Both the position numbers and the translations under genes were made by a program. A model generated the notes under the pieces. The model did not search any database. It saw nothing but the letters and a program-made list of their open reading frames with translations, and had not been told where the DNA came from. A stretch of DNA of 64,000 nucleotides from Streptomyces chattanoogensis (GTDB taxonomy: Bacteria; Actinomycetota; Actinomycetes; Streptomycetales; Streptomycetaceae), in contig NZ_LGKG01000145.1 of NCBI RefSeq assembly GCF_001294335.1, positions 102,064 through 166,063 on the forward strand. The letters run 5' to 3'. Positions 53,377-61,311 of the stretch are shown piece by piece. Each line of letters opens with the position of its first letter. Position 1 is the stretch's first letter.

Positions 53377-54793
53377 CCCGTCCGCTGCGCTTTGCCTGGG
53401 CCCCACGTTTTTGGCTTTCCCGCCGTGGGGGTTTGTCGCCGTTGCGCCTGCGGCGGGCGGGGGTTGTTTGTCGGCCGCGGTGCCGGCCCTCCGGACTCCG
53501 TCCTGCGGTCCGTCCCCTCCCGACGGTGGGGGTGCTGACCCGGATGGCATTCAGAGAACGCTCACCGGGAGCGGCCTCGGGCGCACCGCACTCCCCCGGC
53601 TCGTCCGGCTCGCTGTCCAGCAGGGTCCGTACGAGCGGGTGCGCGCAGAAGAGGCCGTCGCGGACACCGATGCCGTACTCGGCCGACAGCGCGGCCGCGA
53701 AGTGCGAGCTGTTCCAGCCCTCGACGACGAAGGAGAGGACGCCGACGCGCGGGGCGTCGTCGCCGAAGAGGGAGAGGACGCGCACCTCGGGCACCTCGGC
53801 AAGGCCCTCGCGGACCCGGGCGATCAGCTCCTCCTCGCGGGCGACGAGAGTGTCGAAGCCCGCCTCGGTGAGGGCCTTGCAGGCGGAGGCGATGGCGTAG
53901 GCGCCGATGACGTTGGGCGAACCGGCCTCGTGCCGGGCGGCGGTGGTGTGCCACTCGACGTCCACCCCGCCGTCCGTACGGCGTGAGACCTTACGGCTGG
54001 CGCCGCCGCCGGCCAGGTACGGGTCCGCGTGCTGCAGCCAGTCCGCGCGGCCGGCCAGCACCCCGGAGCCGAACGGCGCGTACAGCTTGTGCCCGGAGAA
54101 GGCGACCCAGTCGACGTCCAGCTCGGCGATGTCGACGGGGTGGTGCGGGGCGAGCTGCGCGGCGTCGAGGACGATCCGGGCACCGTGGGCGTGCGCGGCG
54201 GCGGCCAGCTCCCGTACGGGCCAGAGTTCACCGGTCACGTTCGAGGCGCCCGTGACGCAGACCAGCGCCGGCCCGTAGGGCTCGCGCCCGGCCAGCGCCT
54301 TCTCCAGGGTGTCCACCGCCTGCTGGGGCGTACGGGGGGCGTTGAGGTAGGTCACCTCGGTGTCGGCGCGCTGCTCCCAGGGCAGCAGCGAGGCGTGGTG
54401 CTCGGTCTCGAAGACGAACACCCGGGTGTTCTCGGGGAGTACGGCGGCCAGCAGGTTCAGCGAGTCGGTGGTGGAGCGGGTGAAGACCACCTGGTCGTCG
54501 GCGCGGCAGCCGAGGAAGTCCGAGATGGTCCGGCGGCTGTTCTCGAAGAGGTCGGTGGAGAGCTGCGAGAGGTATCCGGCGCCGCGGTGCACGCTGCCGT
54601 AGTACGGGGCGTAGGCGGCGACGTCGTCCCAGACGCGCTGCAGGGCCGGGGCACTGGCGGCGTAGTCCAGTGCGGCGTAGTCGACTTCGCCGCCGGTCAC
54701 GAGCGGGACGAGGACGTCCCGGCCCAGAACGGGCAGCGGGGCACAGACGGAACTGTTGGCGGCAACGGCGGCAGCAGAAGAAGAAGCAGGCAT
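53273..54793 (-). CDS. Class V aminotransferase/cysteine desulfurase-like PLP enzyme with repeat-derived C-terminus
   Basis: Residues 1-420 form a type I fold PLP enzyme: HRGAGYLSQLSTDLFENSRR, VFTRSTTDSLNLLA, TEHHASLLPWE, VTGASNVTGELWP, ARIVLDAAQLAPHHPVD, and Schiff-base Lys236 (FSGHKLYAPFG). It lacks an obvious catalytic cysteine loop of true desulfurases in the visible tail. Homology stops at NAIRVS (Ser420); the remaining 86 residues are read from repeat copy C and antisense through the AsnC-type gene. The normal end, probably some 35-40 residues, is missing. ATG 54793 follows GGGAG. A SAM-IV riboswitch upstream indicates a role in methionine or sulfur metabolism. Confidence 0.85.
   Translation of the reverse strand: MPASSSAAAVAANSSVCAPLPVLGRDVLVPLVTGGEVDYAALDYAASAPALQRVWDDVAAYAPYYGSVHRGAGYLSQLSTDLFENSRRTISDFLGCRADDQVVFTRSTTDSLNLLAAVLPENTRVFVFETEHHASLLPWEQRADTEVTYLNAPRTPQQAVDTLEKALAGREPYGPALVCVTGASNVTGELWPVRELAAAAHAHGARIVLDAAQLAPHHPVDIAELDVDWVAFSGHKLYAPFGSGVLAGRADWLQHADPYLAGGGASRKVSRRTDGGVDVEWHTTAARHEAGSPNVIGAYAIASACKALTEAGFDTLVAREEELIARVREGLAEVPEVRVLSLFGDDAPRVGVLSFVVEGWNSSHFAAALSAEYGIGVRDGLFCAHPLVRTLLDSEPDEPGECGAPEAAPGERSLNAIRVSTPTVGRGRTAGRSPEGRHRGRQTTPARRRRNGDKPPRRESQKRGAQAKRSGRVIPRCQSRTRPRGRAASTSGRRCASRSRPRRESC
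53381..53532. repeat. Dispersed repeat copy C, truncated, joined to the PLP enzyme gene
   Basis: About 150 bp match the left half of copy A on the plus strand: the flank GTCCGCTGCGCTTTGCC, the left terminal sequence, and the 62-bp core (53470-53531). It has no right half. It starts five bases after the AsnC-type stop and ends where homology to the PLP enzyme begins near 53534. The junction suggests an insertion followed by a deletion that removed both the right half of the repeat and the 3' end of the enzyme gene. Confidence 0.85.
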
Positions 54794-54975
54794 GGCGAAC
54801 TCCCGTAAGAGATAAGCGAATTCGCTGCGGGAGGGTGCGCGAAAGGCACCGCGGAGCGGCCGCAGCGGAAAGGGAAAGGGCCCGGAAAAGGGGGCGCGGG
54901 AAGGGGCCGTCGGGCCCTATCGCATTCGCTGAATCACGGAAGAGGCTCCCTCGAGGACCAGGATCCCTGGCGAGG

Positions 54976-55093
54976 GATCCGCGCTTGCCGCAGACCTCGC
55001 TGCCTGCGGCCTGGTCATCACCCGGGGCACCCCGCCACGGACGGAGGGTTGCCGGACAGCGGGCCGGGGCCTATGTCGCTGTCACTCGTGACC
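54976..55093 (-). promoter_or_regulatory. SAM-IV riboswitch
   Basis: The minus strand matches the SAM-IV consensus in order: GGTCACGAGTGACAGCG, GTCCGGCAACCCTCC, GTGGCGGGGTGCCCCGGG, TGATGACCAGG, a variable hairpin (GCAGGCAGCGAGGTCTGC) and GCGGCAAGCGCGGATCC. Downstream, GGATCCCT and AGGGATCC (54961-54980) form an 8-bp hairpin overlapping its 3' edge, a likely expression-platform element. The PLP-enzyme gene start lies about 180 bp further along. The rest of the 391-bp gap contains only A/G-rich leader sequence. Confidence 0.92.
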
Positions 55094-55184
55094 TGCGCAG
55101 CATCATGCCACACGATCAACGGCGCGCAAGCCCCGGTCCGTATGACGGACTGGGGCTTGCGTCACACTCTGCGTGACCGGCCGC

Positions 55185-56249
55185 TCAGGCGTTGCTGGCG
55201 GCCACCCACCGCTCCAGCACCCGCTTGGCGGCGCCGGAGTCGATCGAGGCGGCGGCCTTCCCGATGCCGGCGCGGATCTGCTCCGTCAGCGGGGCATCGG
55301 CCGGCTCCAGCGCCACCAGCGCCGCCGCGGCGTTCAGCAGCACCGCATCGCGCACCGGGCCGGTCTCGCCGTCCAGCAGCCGGCGGGCCACATCCGCGTT
55401 GTACGAGGCGTCGGCGCCGCGCAGCGCCTCGACCGGGACGATGTCGATGCCGACGTCCCGCGGGTCGAAGGACTCCTCGCGGACGGTGCCGTCCCGCACG
55501 ATCCACACCCGGGAGGTGGCGGTCGTGGTCAGCTCGTCCAGGCCGTCGTCGCCGCGGAAGACCAGCGCCGAGGAGCCGCGCTCGGCGAGCACCCCGGCCA
55601 GGATCGGCGCCATGCGGGGGTCGGCGACGCCGGTGGCCTGCGCCCGTACGCGCGCGGGGTTGGTCAGCGGGCCCAGCACGTTGAAGGTGGTGCGGATGCC
55701 GAGCTGGGCGCGGGCGTTGGCGACATGGCGCAGCGAGGGGTGGAACTTCACCGCGAAGCAGAAGGTGATGCCCGCTTCCTCGGCGACCTCGGTGACCCGC
55801 CGGGGGGTGAGGTCCAGATTGACGCCGAGCTTCTCCAGGACGTCGGAGGCGCCGCTGGCGGAGGAGGCCGCGCGGCTGCCGTGCTTGACGACCTTGGCGC
55901 CGGTGCCGGCCACCACGATGGCGGACATCGTGGAGATGTTGACGGTCTTGGCGCCGTCGCCGCCGGTGCCGACGATGTCCACGCTGGGGCCGGGCACCTC
56001 GATCAGCCGGGCGTGCGCGTACATGGTCCGGACGAGTCCGGAGATCTCGGCGACGGTCTCACCCTTGGCGCGCAGGGCCACCGCGAAGCCGGCGATCTGG
56101 GCGTCGCTGGCCTCGCCCCGCATGATCCGGTCCATCACCCAGGCGGTGTCGTCGGCGGCGAGGTCACGGCCGTCCAGCAGGGCGTTGAGGATGCCCGGCC
56201 AGGTGTGGGCCGCCACGCTGTCGCCGCCGACCGGGGTCACAACGTTCAT
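55185..56249 (-). CDS. trpD: Anthranilate phosphoribosyltransferase
   Basis: This 354-residue enzyme transfers phosphoribose from PRPP to anthranilate in tryptophan synthesis. Motifs are [20 protein letters not shown] (PRPP-binding), [30 protein letters not shown] and [12 protein letters not shown] 56249 is chosen because AGGAG lies 9 bases upstream; ATG 56288 would add 13 unconserved residues. It is encoded beside the cytochrome bc1 genes, apart from the anthranilate synthase gene 25 kb away; the same isolated trpD next to qcr genes is known in other actinobacteria. Confidence 0.95.
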   Translation of the reverse strand: MNVVTPVGGDSVAAHTWPGILNALLDGRDLAADDTAWVMDRIMRGEASDAQIAGFAVALRAKGETVAEISGLVRTMYAHARLIEVPGPSVDIVGTGGDGAKTVNISTMSAIVVAGTGAKVVKHGSRAASSASGASDVLEKLGVNLDLTPRRVTEVAEEAGITFCFAVKFHPSLRHVANARAQLGIRTTFNVLGPLTNPARVRAQATGVADPRMAPILAGVLAERGSSALVFRGDDGLDELTTTATSRVWIVRDGTVREESFDPRDVGIDIVPVEALRGADASYNADVARRLLDGETGPVRDAVLLNAAAALVALEPADAPLTEQIRAGIGKAAASIDSGAAKRVLERWVAASNA

Positions 56250-56311
56250 GGTCCACGCTCCTGGATCGTCTCCTGCCTGTGCATTCACCCTATCGAGCCC
56301 CGGGCATGCCG

Positions 56312-56344
56312 GAGGGCCCCGTCCGGTGCTCGGACGGGGCCCTC
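56312..56344 (-). terminator. Terminator of the qcr operon
   Basis: A perfect 14-bp stem (56312-56325 with 56331-56344) and loop GTGCT lie 40 bp beyond the qcrB stop, between qcrB and the trpD start on the same strand. It should isolate trpD from strong respiratory transcription. Confidence 0.8.
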
Positions 56345-56383
56345 TGGGTGGCGTACTACATGCGCCTCAGGGCGCGGTGGTGA

Positions 56384-58018
56384 TCAGTGGTGGCCGTGGC
56401 CGCTGGTGATCTCCTGGTACTCCTCGACCGTCGGCTTGGGGATGACGTTGTCCTCGCCGTAGTAGGCCTTCGAGAGCTTGGCACGCAGCTTCTGCGACCG
56501 GGTGATCTTGCGGCGGACGCCGTTCTCGTCGACCTCCGGGCCCAGCTCGACCGGCTCGGGCTGCTCGTGCTGGGTCAGCATGTGCAGCTGCTCCTGGCCG
56601 AGCGGCTCGTGGACCTCGATGAACTCACCGTGCGGCAGGCGCTTGATGATGCCCGACTCGCGGCCGTGCAGCACCTTGTCCTTGTCGCGCCGCTGGAGGC
56701 CCAGGCAGATCCGCTTGGTGGCGATGAAGGCCAGCACCGGCCCGACGAAGAACGCGATCCGGACGAACCAGGTGATCGAGTTGATCGACAGGTGGAAGTG
56801 CGTCGCCCACAGGTCGTTGCCGCCGCCGATCAGCATCACGAAGTACGCGACCAGCCAGGCCACACCGAAGCCGGTGCGGGTGGGGACGTTGCGCGGGCGG
56901 TCCAGGATGTGGTGCTCGCGCTTGTCGCCGCCTACCCAGGACTCGACGAACGGGTAGACCGCGATGGCGACCAGGACCAGCGGGAAGATCAGGATCGGGA
57001 TCAGCACACCGAAGTTGACGGTGTGGCCCCAGAAGTTCCACTCCCAGCCCGGCATGACACGGACCAGACCCTCGGCGAAGCCCATGTACCAGTCCGGCTG
57101 CGCACCAGTGGAGACCTGGTCCGGCCGGTACGGCCCTATGGCCCACACGGGGTTGATGCTGGCGACCGCGGCGATCACCGAGATCACACCGAAGACCAGG
57201 AAGAAGAAGCCTCCGGCCTTGGCCATGTAGACGGGCAGCAGCGGCATGCCGACGACGTTGCTGTTGGTCTTTCCGGCACCCGGGAACTGCGTGTGCTTGT
57301 GGTAGAAGACCAGGATCAGGTGCGCCACCAGCAGGCCGAGCATGATGCCCGGCAGCAGCAGCACGTGCACCGTGAAGAACCGCGGGATGATGTCGTGCCC
57401 GGGGAACTCGCCGCCGAAGATGAACATCTGCAGGTACGAGCCGACCAGCGGCATCGCCAGGATCACGCCCTCGATGAACCGCACGCCGGTGCCGGAGAGC
57501 AGGTCGTCGGGGAGCGAGTAGCCGGTGAAGCCGGTGAACATGCCCAGCACGAACAGCAGGAAGCCGAACAGCCAGTTGACCTCGCGCGGCTTGCGGAACG
57601 CGCCGGTGAAGAACACCCGCATCATGTGGACCATCATCGCGGCCAGGAAGACCAGCGCGGCCCAGTGGTGGATCTGGCGGATGAGCAGGCCGCCGCGGAC
57701 GTCGAAGCTGATGTCCAGCGTCGACTCGAAGGCCTGGGTCATCCGGATTCCCTGCATGGGCACATAGGAACCGTGGTAGGTCACCTCGGCCATGCTCGGG
57801 TGGAAGAACAGCGTCAGGTAGACACCGGTCAGGATGATGATGATGAAGCTGTAGAGCGCGACCTCACCCAGCATGAAGGACCAGTGGTCCGGGAAGATCT
57901 TGCGCATGTTGGCCTTGGCGAGGCTGTAGATGCCCAGCCGGCCGTCCGCCCAGTCGGCGATCCGCTCACCCCGCGGCGCCTGGCCGCGGCGCGTGGTCGC
58001 GCTTGTCTCGTTACTCAT
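56384..58018 (-). CDS. qcrB: Cytochrome bc1 complex cytochrome b subunit
   Basis: This 544-residue membrane protein is the diheme cytochrome b of the menaquinol:cytochrome c oxidoreductase. Paired histidines occur in RQIHHWAALVFLAAMMVHMMRV and in RFFTVHVLLLPGIMLGLLVAHLIL, with about eight or nine helices and a PDWYMGFAEGL quinol-site motif (PEWY-like, here PDWY, as in actinobacteria). A long cytoplasmic C-terminus (from about 430) ends with HGHH. The start overlaps the qcrA stop (ATGA). It is the last gene of the qcrC-qcrA-qcrB operon. Confidence 0.96.
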   Translation of the reverse strand: MSNETSATTRRGQAPRGERIADWADGRLGIYSLAKANMRKIFPDHWSFMLGEVALYSFIIIILTGVYLTLFFHPSMAEVTYHGSYVPMQGIRMTQAFESTLDISFDVRGGLLIRQIHHWAALVFLAAMMVHMMRVFFTGAFRKPREVNWLFGFLLFVLGMFTGFTGYSLPDDLLSGTGVRFIEGVILAMPLVGSYLQMFIFGGEFPGHDIIPRFFTVHVLLLPGIMLGLLVAHLILVFYHKHTQFPGAGKTNSNVVGMPLLPVYMAKAGGFFFLVFGVISVIAAVASINPVWAIGPYRPDQVSTGAQPDWYMGFAEGLVRVMPGWEWNFWGHTVNFGVLIPILIFPLVLVAIAVYPFVESWVGGDKREHHILDRPRNVPTRTGFGVAWLVAYFVMLIGGGNDLWATHFHLSINSITWFVRIAFFVGPVLAFIATKRICLGLQRRDKDKVLHGRESGIIKRLPHGEFIEVHEPLGQEQLHMLTQHEQPEPVELGPEVDENGVRRKITRSQKLRAKLSKAYYGEDNVIPKPTVEEYQEITSGHGHH

Positions 58019-59070
58019 CCGCGCTCCCAGAAGCTCGGGCCGACGGGCTCCGCGAAGCCGCTCGCGGCCTCAAGGAAGCCGTCCTTCTCCGTGATGTGCA
58101 GCTGCGGCAGGGCGTGTCCGGCCGGACCGAAGATCACCCGACCGCCGTCAGAGAGGTCGAACGTCGACTGGTGGCAGGGGCACAGCACGTGGTGCGTCTG
58201 CTGCTCGTACAGGCTGATCGGGCAGCCCACGTGGGTGCAGATCTTCGAGTACGCGACGATGCCCTCGTGCGACCAGGCGAGTTCCTGCTTGTCCTTGATG
58301 TTCTGCGGCTGGATCCGCACGAGCATCAGGGCGTCCTTGGCGATCTTCTCGTTGAAGTCCTCGCTGTCCTCCTCCAGACCCTCGGGCTTGGCGAAGGTCA
58401 GGGAGCCGACCGCGATGTCCTCGGGACGCAGCGGCAGGTTCGTGGACTGGTTGACGAGGCGGACGCCCTTCTTCCAGCCGGTCGTGCGCAGCTTGGTCCC
58501 GGGCAGCGGCCCGAGGTCGCGCAGCAGGACGACGCCGGAGAGCGGGACCAGGGCCATCGCACCGAACATCGTGTTGCGGATCAGCTTGCGCCGGCCGAAC
58601 TGCGACTCCTCGGCGCCCAGCTTGAAGTCCGCCAGGACCTTGGCCTTGACCTCGGGGGTGGCCTCGATCGGGTGGCGGTCGTCGGCGACCTCCACGTCCG
58701 ACATCAGCGTGCGGGCCCAGTGGACCGCACCGGCGCCGATGCAGAACAGCGCGACACCGAGCGTGAGGCCCAGCGCGAAGTTCAGGGCGCTGATGTGGCC
58801 GATCGGCCAGATGTAGACGATCTTGTCGATCGGGACGGCCACGTACGAGGCGATGAAGCCGACCGTGGCCAGCATCGACACCAGGAACAGCAGCGCCACG
58901 GTGCGCTCGGAGTGCCGGGCGGCCCGCTCGTCGATGTCCTGCTTGCGGTGCTCGTGCTCGGGCAGACCGGGGTCGGCGAAGGGGTTCTCCGCCGTCGCCA
59001 CCTCGCCCTTGTGCGCCGTCTCGGGAAGATTCTCTTCCGGTACGTCTGCGTGTCGTTCAGTCTCACTCAT
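58015..59070 (-). CDS. qcrA: Cytochrome bc1 complex Rieske iron-sulfur subunit
   Basis: This 351-residue protein has an acidic N-terminus, three membrane helices (about 55-75, 87-110 and 165-185), the extended actinobacterial form, and a C-terminal Rieske domain. The [2Fe-2S] ligands lie in CTHVGC and CPCHQSTF, with GPAGHALPQL forming the last loop. It accepts electrons from menaquinol and passes them to the diheme cytochrome QcrC. Four-base ATGA overlaps on both sides with qcrC and qcrB show tight translational coupling. Confidence 0.96.
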   Translation of the reverse strand: MSETERHADVPEENLPETAHKGEVATAENPFADPGLPEHEHRKQDIDERAARHSERTVALLFLVSMLATVGFIASYVAVPIDKIVYIWPIGHISALNFALGLTLGVALFCIGAGAVHWARTLMSDVEVADDRHPIEATPEVKAKVLADFKLGAEESQFGRRKLIRNTMFGAMALVPLSGVVLLRDLGPLPGTKLRTTGWKKGVRLVNQSTNLPLRPEDIAVGSLTFAKPEGLEEDSEDFNEKIAKDALMLVRIQPQNIKDKQELAWSHEGIVAYSKICTHVGCPISLYEQQTHHVLCPCHQSTFDLSDGGRVIFGPAGHALPQLHITEKDGFLEAASGFAEPVGPSFWERG

Positions 59071-59876
59071 GACTTCTTGGCCTTCGTAGTCCGGGCTGCG
59101 ACCCAGATGGCGACCGCGACCAGCGCGCCCAGGCCGAAGATGTAGCCGAAGAGACCCTCACTGACCGGACCGAGACCGCCGAGGTCCAGGCCGCCGGGGC
59201 TCTCGGACTCATCGCCGTTGACGGCGCCGAGGTACGCGACGATGTCCTTCTTGTTTTCCTTCGACAGCGAGCCGTCACCGAAGGAGGGCATGTTCTGCGG
59301 GCCGGTTTCCATGGCCTCGTAGATGTGCTTGGGGTCCACGCCCTCGAGCGTCGGTGCGAACTTGCCGTTGGTCAGGGCGCCGCCCTTACCGGTGAAGTTG
59401 TGGCACTGCGCGCAGTTGGTGCGGAACAGTTCGCCGCCCTTGCCGACATTGGCGCCTTCCGCGCTGTACTGCTCCTTGTCGGGAACAGTGGGGCCGGCAC
59501 CCAGCGACGCGACGTAGGCCGCGAGCTGGTCGATCTGGGCGTTGCTGTAGATGTTCCGCTTCCGCGGCACCTGGGCGCCGGGCTGCTGGGCGGGCATACG
59601 GCCGGTGCCGACCTGGAAGTCGACGGCTGCGGCACCGACGCCCACCAGGCTGGGGCCGTCGGAGGTGCCCTGACCGCCGGTGCCGTGGCAGCTTGCGCAG
59701 CCCACGGCGAAGAGCTTCTTGCCCTCCTTGATGGCAAGGGACTGGGCGGTGTCATCGGCCTGAGCCTTGTCCGCCGGCGCGAACGCGGCGTACAGCCCCC
59801 CAGTGACCGCCAGCGCGAAGAGTAGGACGACGAGCGCCGCCAGCGGATGGCGCCGTCGTGCGGAGAGCTTTTTCAC
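59067..59876 (-). CDS. qcrC: Cytochrome bc1 complex diheme cytochrome c subunit
   Basis: This 269-residue protein has an N-terminal signal-anchor (about 12-32), two c-type domains with heme sites CASCH (Cys60, Cys63, His64) and CAQCH (Cys155, Cys158, His159), and a C-terminal membrane helix (about 240-260) with a short Lys-rich tail. In actinobacteria, which lack soluble cytochrome c, this diheme subunit connects bc1 directly to the aa3 oxidase. The gap of 89 bp to ctaE and the gene order fit one respiratory operon. The start is GTG. Confidence 0.96.
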   Translation of the reverse strand: MKKLSARRRHPLAALVVLLFALAVTGGLYAAFAPADKAQADDTAQSLAIKEGKKLFAVGCASCHGTGGQGTSDGPSLVGVGAAAVDFQVGTGRMPAQQPGAQVPRKRNIYSNAQIDQLAAYVASLGAGPTVPDKEQYSAEGANVGKGGELFRTNCAQCHNFTGKGGALTNGKFAPTLEGVDPKHIYEAMETGPQNMPSFGDGSLSKENKKDIVAYLGAVNGDESESPGGLDLGGLGPVSEGLFGYIFGLGALVAVAIWVAARTTKAKKS

Positions 59877-59965
59877 GGATTACCCCGGTGTCAGGATCTT
59901 CTGCGTCGATGCTTTGACTATGTCTGTCTGAAATGCGTAACCGGTGCCGACCGGATGCGTACCGG

Positions 59966-60586
59966 TTACCGGATCAGGTAGATCGTGGCGAAGAGGCCGA
60001 TCCAGACGACATCGACGAAGTGCCAGTAGTAGGACACGACGATGGCCGCGGTGGCCTGCGTGTGGGTGAACCTCTTGGCCGCGTACGTCCTGCCCAGGAC
60101 CAGCAGGAAGGCGATGAGGCCGCCCGTCACGTGCAGTCCGTGGAAACCGGTGGTCAGGTAGAACACCGAGCCGTACGGGCCGGACGAGAGCGAAAGCCCG
60201 TCCCCCTTGACCAGTTCGGTGTACTCGAAGACCTGACCGCCGATGAAGATCGCACCCATGACGAAGGTGACCACGAACCATGCGCGGAGCTTTTTGACAT
60301 CGCCGCGCTCGGCGGCGAAAACGCCGAGCTGGCACGTCAGGGAGCTGAGCACCAGGATCGTGGTGTTGGTCGCGGAGAAGGGAAGATTCAGGGCGTCGGC
60401 CTGTTCCTTCCAATACTCCGTACCGGTCACCGATCGAAGGGTGAAGTACATCGCGAAGAGGGCCGCGAAGAACATCAGCTCGGAACTCAGCCAGATGATG
60501 GTTCCGACGCTGGTGAGGTTCGGCCGATTGACCGTCGGGTGCGCGTGCCCGGTTTCTACTGTCGTTGCTGTCGCCACGACCGACAT
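59966..60586 (-). CDS. ctaE: Cytochrome c oxidase subunit III
   Basis: This 206-residue protein has five helices in the short actinobacterial COX3 form, with [25 protein letters not shown] (split in two here), [19 protein letters not shown] and [17 protein letters not shown]. It belongs to the aa3-type terminal oxidase, whose subunits IV and I are encoded at the right end of the window. It is the first gene of the ctaE-qcrC-qcrA-qcrB unit. ATG 60586 lacks a good ribosome site, so leaderless or distant initiation is possible. The 271 bp upstream, divergent to the pseudo-receiver gene, show no further gene. Confidence 0.94.
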   Translation of the reverse strand: MSVVATATTVETGHAHPTVNRPNLTSVGTIIWLSSELMFFAALFAMYFTLRSVTGTEYWKEQADALNLPFSATNTTILVLSSLTCQLGVFAAERGDVKKLRAWFVVTFVMGAIFIGGQVFEYTELVKGDGLSLSSGPYGSVFYLTTGFHGLHVTGGLIAFLLVLGRTYAAKRFTHTQATAAIVVSYYWHFVDVVWIGLFATIYLIR

Positions 60587-60857
60587 TATGTCGGTCGCTT
60601 ATCCCGCCCTCACTCCGGGGGGTCCCGTTCGGTGTGTCAAGGCCGTATGGCCTGCTCGCGCGGGCCGGTGCGGCGGTCGCCCGAAGGGGGGAAGCGGGCG
60701 CCTGCCGGGCGGGCGCGGGGCCGCGCCCCGACCTGTTCTGACGGCCCGTCGGAGGGAGGGCGATTCGGTACGGACCCTCCTGCGGGCACCTGTTACGGGA
60801 GTAGCATCCGCGCAACGATCGACCCCGGAGCCGGTCCGCCGACAAGCTGGAGGAACG

Positions 60858-61259
60858 ATGCAGGAGACCGCCACGGTCCTGGTCTACAGCGACAACGCCC
60901 TCACCCGCGAGCAGGTCAGGCTGGCGGCCGGCCGGCGCCCCGCCCCCGACGTCCCCGAGATCGAGATCCTGGAGTGCGCCACCGCCCCGGCGGTGCTGAC
61001 GGCCCTGGAGCAGGGCGGGATCGACGTCTGCGTGCTGGACGGCGAGACCGCGCCCGCGGGCGGTATGGGCGTGTGCCGGCAGATCAAGGACGAGATCTTC
61101 CGGTGCCCGCCGGTGCTGCTGCTCATCGGCCGCCCGCAGGATGCGTGGCTGGCGACCTGGAGCCGCGCGGACGCGGCCGTGACCCATCCGGTCGACCCGG
61201 TGGCGTTCGCGGACTCGCTGGCCTCGCTGCTGCGCCGCAGGGCGCTCGTGCAGGCCTGA
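60858..61259 (+). CDS. Receiver-like (pseudo-receiver) domain protein
   Basis: This 133-residue stand-alone domain has the CheY-like fold order. Phosphoacceptor-position Asp61 (VCVLDGETAPAGG) is present, but the acidic pair near the N-terminus is reduced to one Asp12 (VYSDNALT), and the conserved lysine of the KPxD loop is His110 (VTHPVD). Phosphorylation is therefore doubtful. There is no output domain and no kinase gene nearby. GGAGGA lies 6 bases before ATG 60858. It is divergent from ctaE and convergent with the L,D-transpeptidase gene, a position conserved near cta/qcr clusters in Streptomyces as far as I recall. Confidence 0.78.
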   Translation: MQETATVLVYSDNALTREQVRLAAGRRPAPDVPEIEILECATAPAVLTALEQGGIDVCVLDGETAPAGGMGVCRQIKDEIFRCPPVLLLIGRPQDAWLATWSRADAAVTHPVDPVAFADSLASLLRRRALVQA

Positions 61260-61311
61260 GCCGGCGGGCCGGGAAGGTTCCGAGGGCCGCTGGGGAGCTG
61301 CTGAGGGGCCT

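Noticed and set aside
55081..55093. GTCACTCGTGAC as a BldD- or other regulator palindrome
   Set aside because: It is explained as the first stem of the SAM-IV aptamer.
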